Shown here: positions 30,414-31,550 of the stretch, piece after piece
How the letters are laid out: each line of letters begins with the position of its first letter
Position numbering within the stretch: position 1 is the first letter of the stretch
Source: an uncultured Bacilli bacterium
GTDB taxonomy: Bacteria; Bacillota_I; Bacilli_A; RF39; UBA660
Reading direction: 5' to 3'
Assembly (NCBI GenBank): GCA_934090595.1
Contig: CAKOJO010000008.1
Span: 1-31,550, forward strand
DNA length: 31,550 nt
Notes under the pieces: model-generated
The model's database searches: none
What the model was told of the DNA's origin: nothing
The model's input: only the letters and a program-made list of their open reading frames with translations
Program-made: the position numbers and the translations under genes

Positions 30414-31346
30414 ATGTTTTGGAAAAGGTCTATTAATAAGATATTTTTTACTACTTTGATTGTGTTTATTGCTTTTGTACTTTTTAGTTTTAGTAAGACT
30501 AGTGTTGATAAAGAGTCTTATTCTAATTCTTCTTATAAAGTTTCTTTATATACTATTAATGGTGATTCTTATGTTTCTATGACTAGTGTGTTTCTTGATG
30601 GGGATACTTTGGAGGAGAAGGTTTCTAATGTTATTGATATTATGATTATTGATAATAATAAGAATTCTTTGTTACCTAGTTATTTTAAGCCTATTTTACC
30701 TAGAGATACTAAGCTTATTTCTGTTAAGTTGGATGGTGATATTTTAAAGGTTGTTTTTTCTAAGGAGCTTCTTAATATTAGTAGTGAACAGTCTGATGCT
30801 ATGATTGAGTCTTTGCTTTATACTTTGCTTGGTTTTGATGAGGTTGTTGGTGTTGAGATATATGTTGAGGATTCGTTACTTAAATATGTTCCTAATACTA
30901 ACAAGAAATTGCCTACTGTTTTGTATGATGATTATGGTATAAATAAGAGTTATTCTCTTAGTAGTAATATGGATATTAAGAGGGTTAATCTTTATTACTA
31001 TACTAAGAATAATGATGATTATTATTTGATTCCTGTTACTAAGTATGTTAATGATAAGAGGGAAAAGCTTGAGATAATAGTGGAGGAGTTATCTAGTTTT
31101 TTGTATCACGATAATTTGATTTCTATGCTTAGTGATAGTGTTAAGTTAGTTTCTTATGATATAGATAATGATGTTATTAGTCTTGATTTTACTGATTCTT
31201 TTGATTCTTTGGATAATGTTTCTGATACTGTTGTTAAGCCTCTTTTATGTTCTTTGTTTTCTAATTATTCTGTTTCTAAGGTTAAAATAAGTGTTGATGG
31301 TGTTAAAATTTTAGAAAAAGATAAAAAAGATATTGATATTTATTAA
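30414..31346 (+). CDS. gerM: GerM-like sporulation lipoprotein/membrane protein with two GerMN domains
   Basis: A 310-aa protein with an N-terminal hydrophobic helix (about 8-26) and two similar extracytoplasmic domains (about 40-155 and 175-300). Each has the GerMN pattern: strand VSLYTINGD or VNLYYYTKNNDDYYLIPV, a helix region with EEKVSNVIDIM or REKLEIIVEEL, a strand with LDGDILKVVFSKEL or DIDNDVISLDFTDSF, and a C-terminal helix with LLYTLLGFDEVVGVEIYVE or LLCSLFSNYSVSKVKISVDG. Bacillus GerM has the same two-domain form and joins the forespore SpoIIQ-SpoIIIAH complex, whose other member is encoded nearby. The lipobox cysteine of GerM is not seen. I start at the ATG 30414; GTG 30405 and TTG 30402 lie inside the ribosome binding site. 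Confidence 0.85.
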   Translation: MFWKRSINKIFFTTLIVFIAFVLFSFSKTSVDKESYSNSSYKVSLYTINGDSYVSMTSVFLDGDTLEEKVSNVIDIMIIDNNKNSLLPSYFKPILPRDTKLISVKLDGDILKVVFSKELLNISSEQSDAMIESLLYTLLGFDEVVGVEIYVEDSLLKYVPNTNKKLPTVLYDDYGINKSYSLSSNMDIKRVNLYYYTKNNDDYYLIPVTKYVNDKREKLEIIVEELSSFLYHDNLISMLSDSVKLVSYDIDNDVISLDFTDSFDSLDNVSDTVVKPLLCSLFSNYSVSKVKISVDGVKILEKDKKDIDIY

Positions 31347-31361
31347 GTTTTGTTGTATAAT
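31333..31361 (+). promoter_or_regulatory. Promoter of the tRNA pair
   Basis: TTGATA (31333-31338), 17-bp spacer, TATAAT (31356-31361), a near-consensus sigma-A promoter overlapping the end of the GerM-like gene and 30 bp before tRNA-Arg. Confidence 0.75.
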
Positions 31362-31390
31362 TAAATAGCATTTATGAAATGCAGATGGAT

Positions 31391-31467
31391 GTCCTGGTAG
31401 CTCAGCTGGATAGAGCATCGGCCTTCTAAGCCGGCGGTCAGGGGTTCGAATCCCTTCCAGGACGCCA
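31391..31467 (+). tRNA. tRNA-Arg (anticodon TCT)
   Basis: The acceptor stem GTCCTGG (31391-31397) pairs with CCAGGAC (31457-31463), discriminator G, encoded CCA (31465-31467). The anticodon loop CTTCTAA gives TCT, reading AGA, the main Arg codon here. GGTTCGAATCC forms the T arm. Confidence 0.97.
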
Positions 31468-31471
31468 TTAT

Positions 31472-31548
31472 CGGAGAGTGGCTCAACTTGGTAGAGCACT
31501 TGGTTTGGGACCAAGGGGTTGCAGGTTCAAATCCTGTCTCTCCGACCA
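31472..31548 (+). tRNA. tRNA-Pro (anticodon TGG)
   Basis: The acceptor stem CGGAGAG (31472-31478) pairs with CTCTCCG (31538-31544), discriminator A, encoded CCA (31546-31548). The anticodon loop TTTGGGA gives TGG. Only 4 bp separate it from tRNA-Arg, so they are co-transcribed. Confidence 0.97.
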
Positions 31549-31550
31549 TT

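Noticed and set aside
31311..31549. Minus-strand open frames over the tRNA genes (GIRTPDRRLRR-like peptide)
   Set aside because: They are antisense to two clear tRNAs; this peptide is a well-known spurious translation of tRNA genes.
1..31550. In-window reverse transcriptase, accessory Avd gene or template repeat for the DGR
   Set aside because: None of the proteins has RT motifs and no second GC-rich copy of the variable region is visible on either strand.
1..31550. Mycoplasma-type code (TGA as Trp)
   Set aside because: Trp is TGG throughout and TGA ends several well-defined genes at the expected family length.
1..31550. CRISPR array
   Set aside because: No regularly spaced direct repeats with unique spacers; the only tandem repeat is the contiguous 11-bp unit at 14925-14968.

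Overview
The window looks like chromosomal DNA of a very AT-rich Bacillota of the Bacilli/Mollicutes-like type, perhaps an uncultured gut lineage such as RF39; that placement is inference. TGG encodes Trp and TGA ends real genes (for example at 3597, 4332 and 29513), so the standard bacterial code is in use, not the Mycoplasma code. Despite gene families and composition that recall Mollicutes, the window carries a mother-cell sporulation set: spoIVFA, spoIVFB, spoIIIAH, gerE and a GerM-like gene. Nearly everything is on the + strand, which is strongly T- and G-rich. Most starts follow a GGTGAT-type ribosome binding site, and many gene ends carry short hairpins with T-tracts.

Layout. 1-5400: a CFI-box protein on the minus strand, two paralogous small membrane proteins, a nitroreductase, a LysM protein with an apparently dead amidase domain, a hemolysin III-family protein and a TPR/ST7-like protein. 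5400-9990: an A-rich, foreign-looking defence island with a three-gene ABC-three-component (ABC-3C) system (restriction-endonuclease-like protein, small middle component, DUF2326 ATPase) followed by an ApeA-like HEPN protein. 10076-16960: parC, an Rpn/PD-(D/E)XK protein, rnhC (minus), a repeat-bearing intergenic region, an anchored EndA-type nuclease, a possible Cys-His-Asp peptidase-like protein and gmk (minus). 16961-24955: smc, then a tight cluster of a SpoIIB-like SPOR protein, radC, mreC, mreD, spoIVFA, spoIVFB and a GHL10 glycosidase-like protein. This matches the Bacillus spoIIB-maf-radC-mreBCD-minCD-spoIVFAB order with maf, mreB and minCD missing. 25031-29513: two large membrane-anchored proteins, one with cadherin-like beta domains and a cytoplasmic zinc ribbon, the other a probable diversity-generating retroelement (DGR) target. 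29581-31548: spoIIIAH, gerE, a GerM-like gene and two tRNAs (Arg-TCT, Pro-TGG).

The strongest unusual signal is the last ~190 bp of the 27084-29513 gene. Composition jumps to about 64 percent GC by hand count, adenine becomes scarce, and the codons at presumed variable positions of a C-type-lectin/FGE-like fold end mostly in C. That is what adenine-directed DGR mutagenesis of AAC-rich template codons leaves behind. No reverse transcriptase or template repeat is in the window, so this would be a remote target. Other notable points are the ABC-3C/HEPN island, a repeated T-tract-CATATAAT element just upstream of sporulation-type genes (possible sigma-E promoters), a sigma-K-like -10 element before gerE, and a probable ATT start for spoIVFB.
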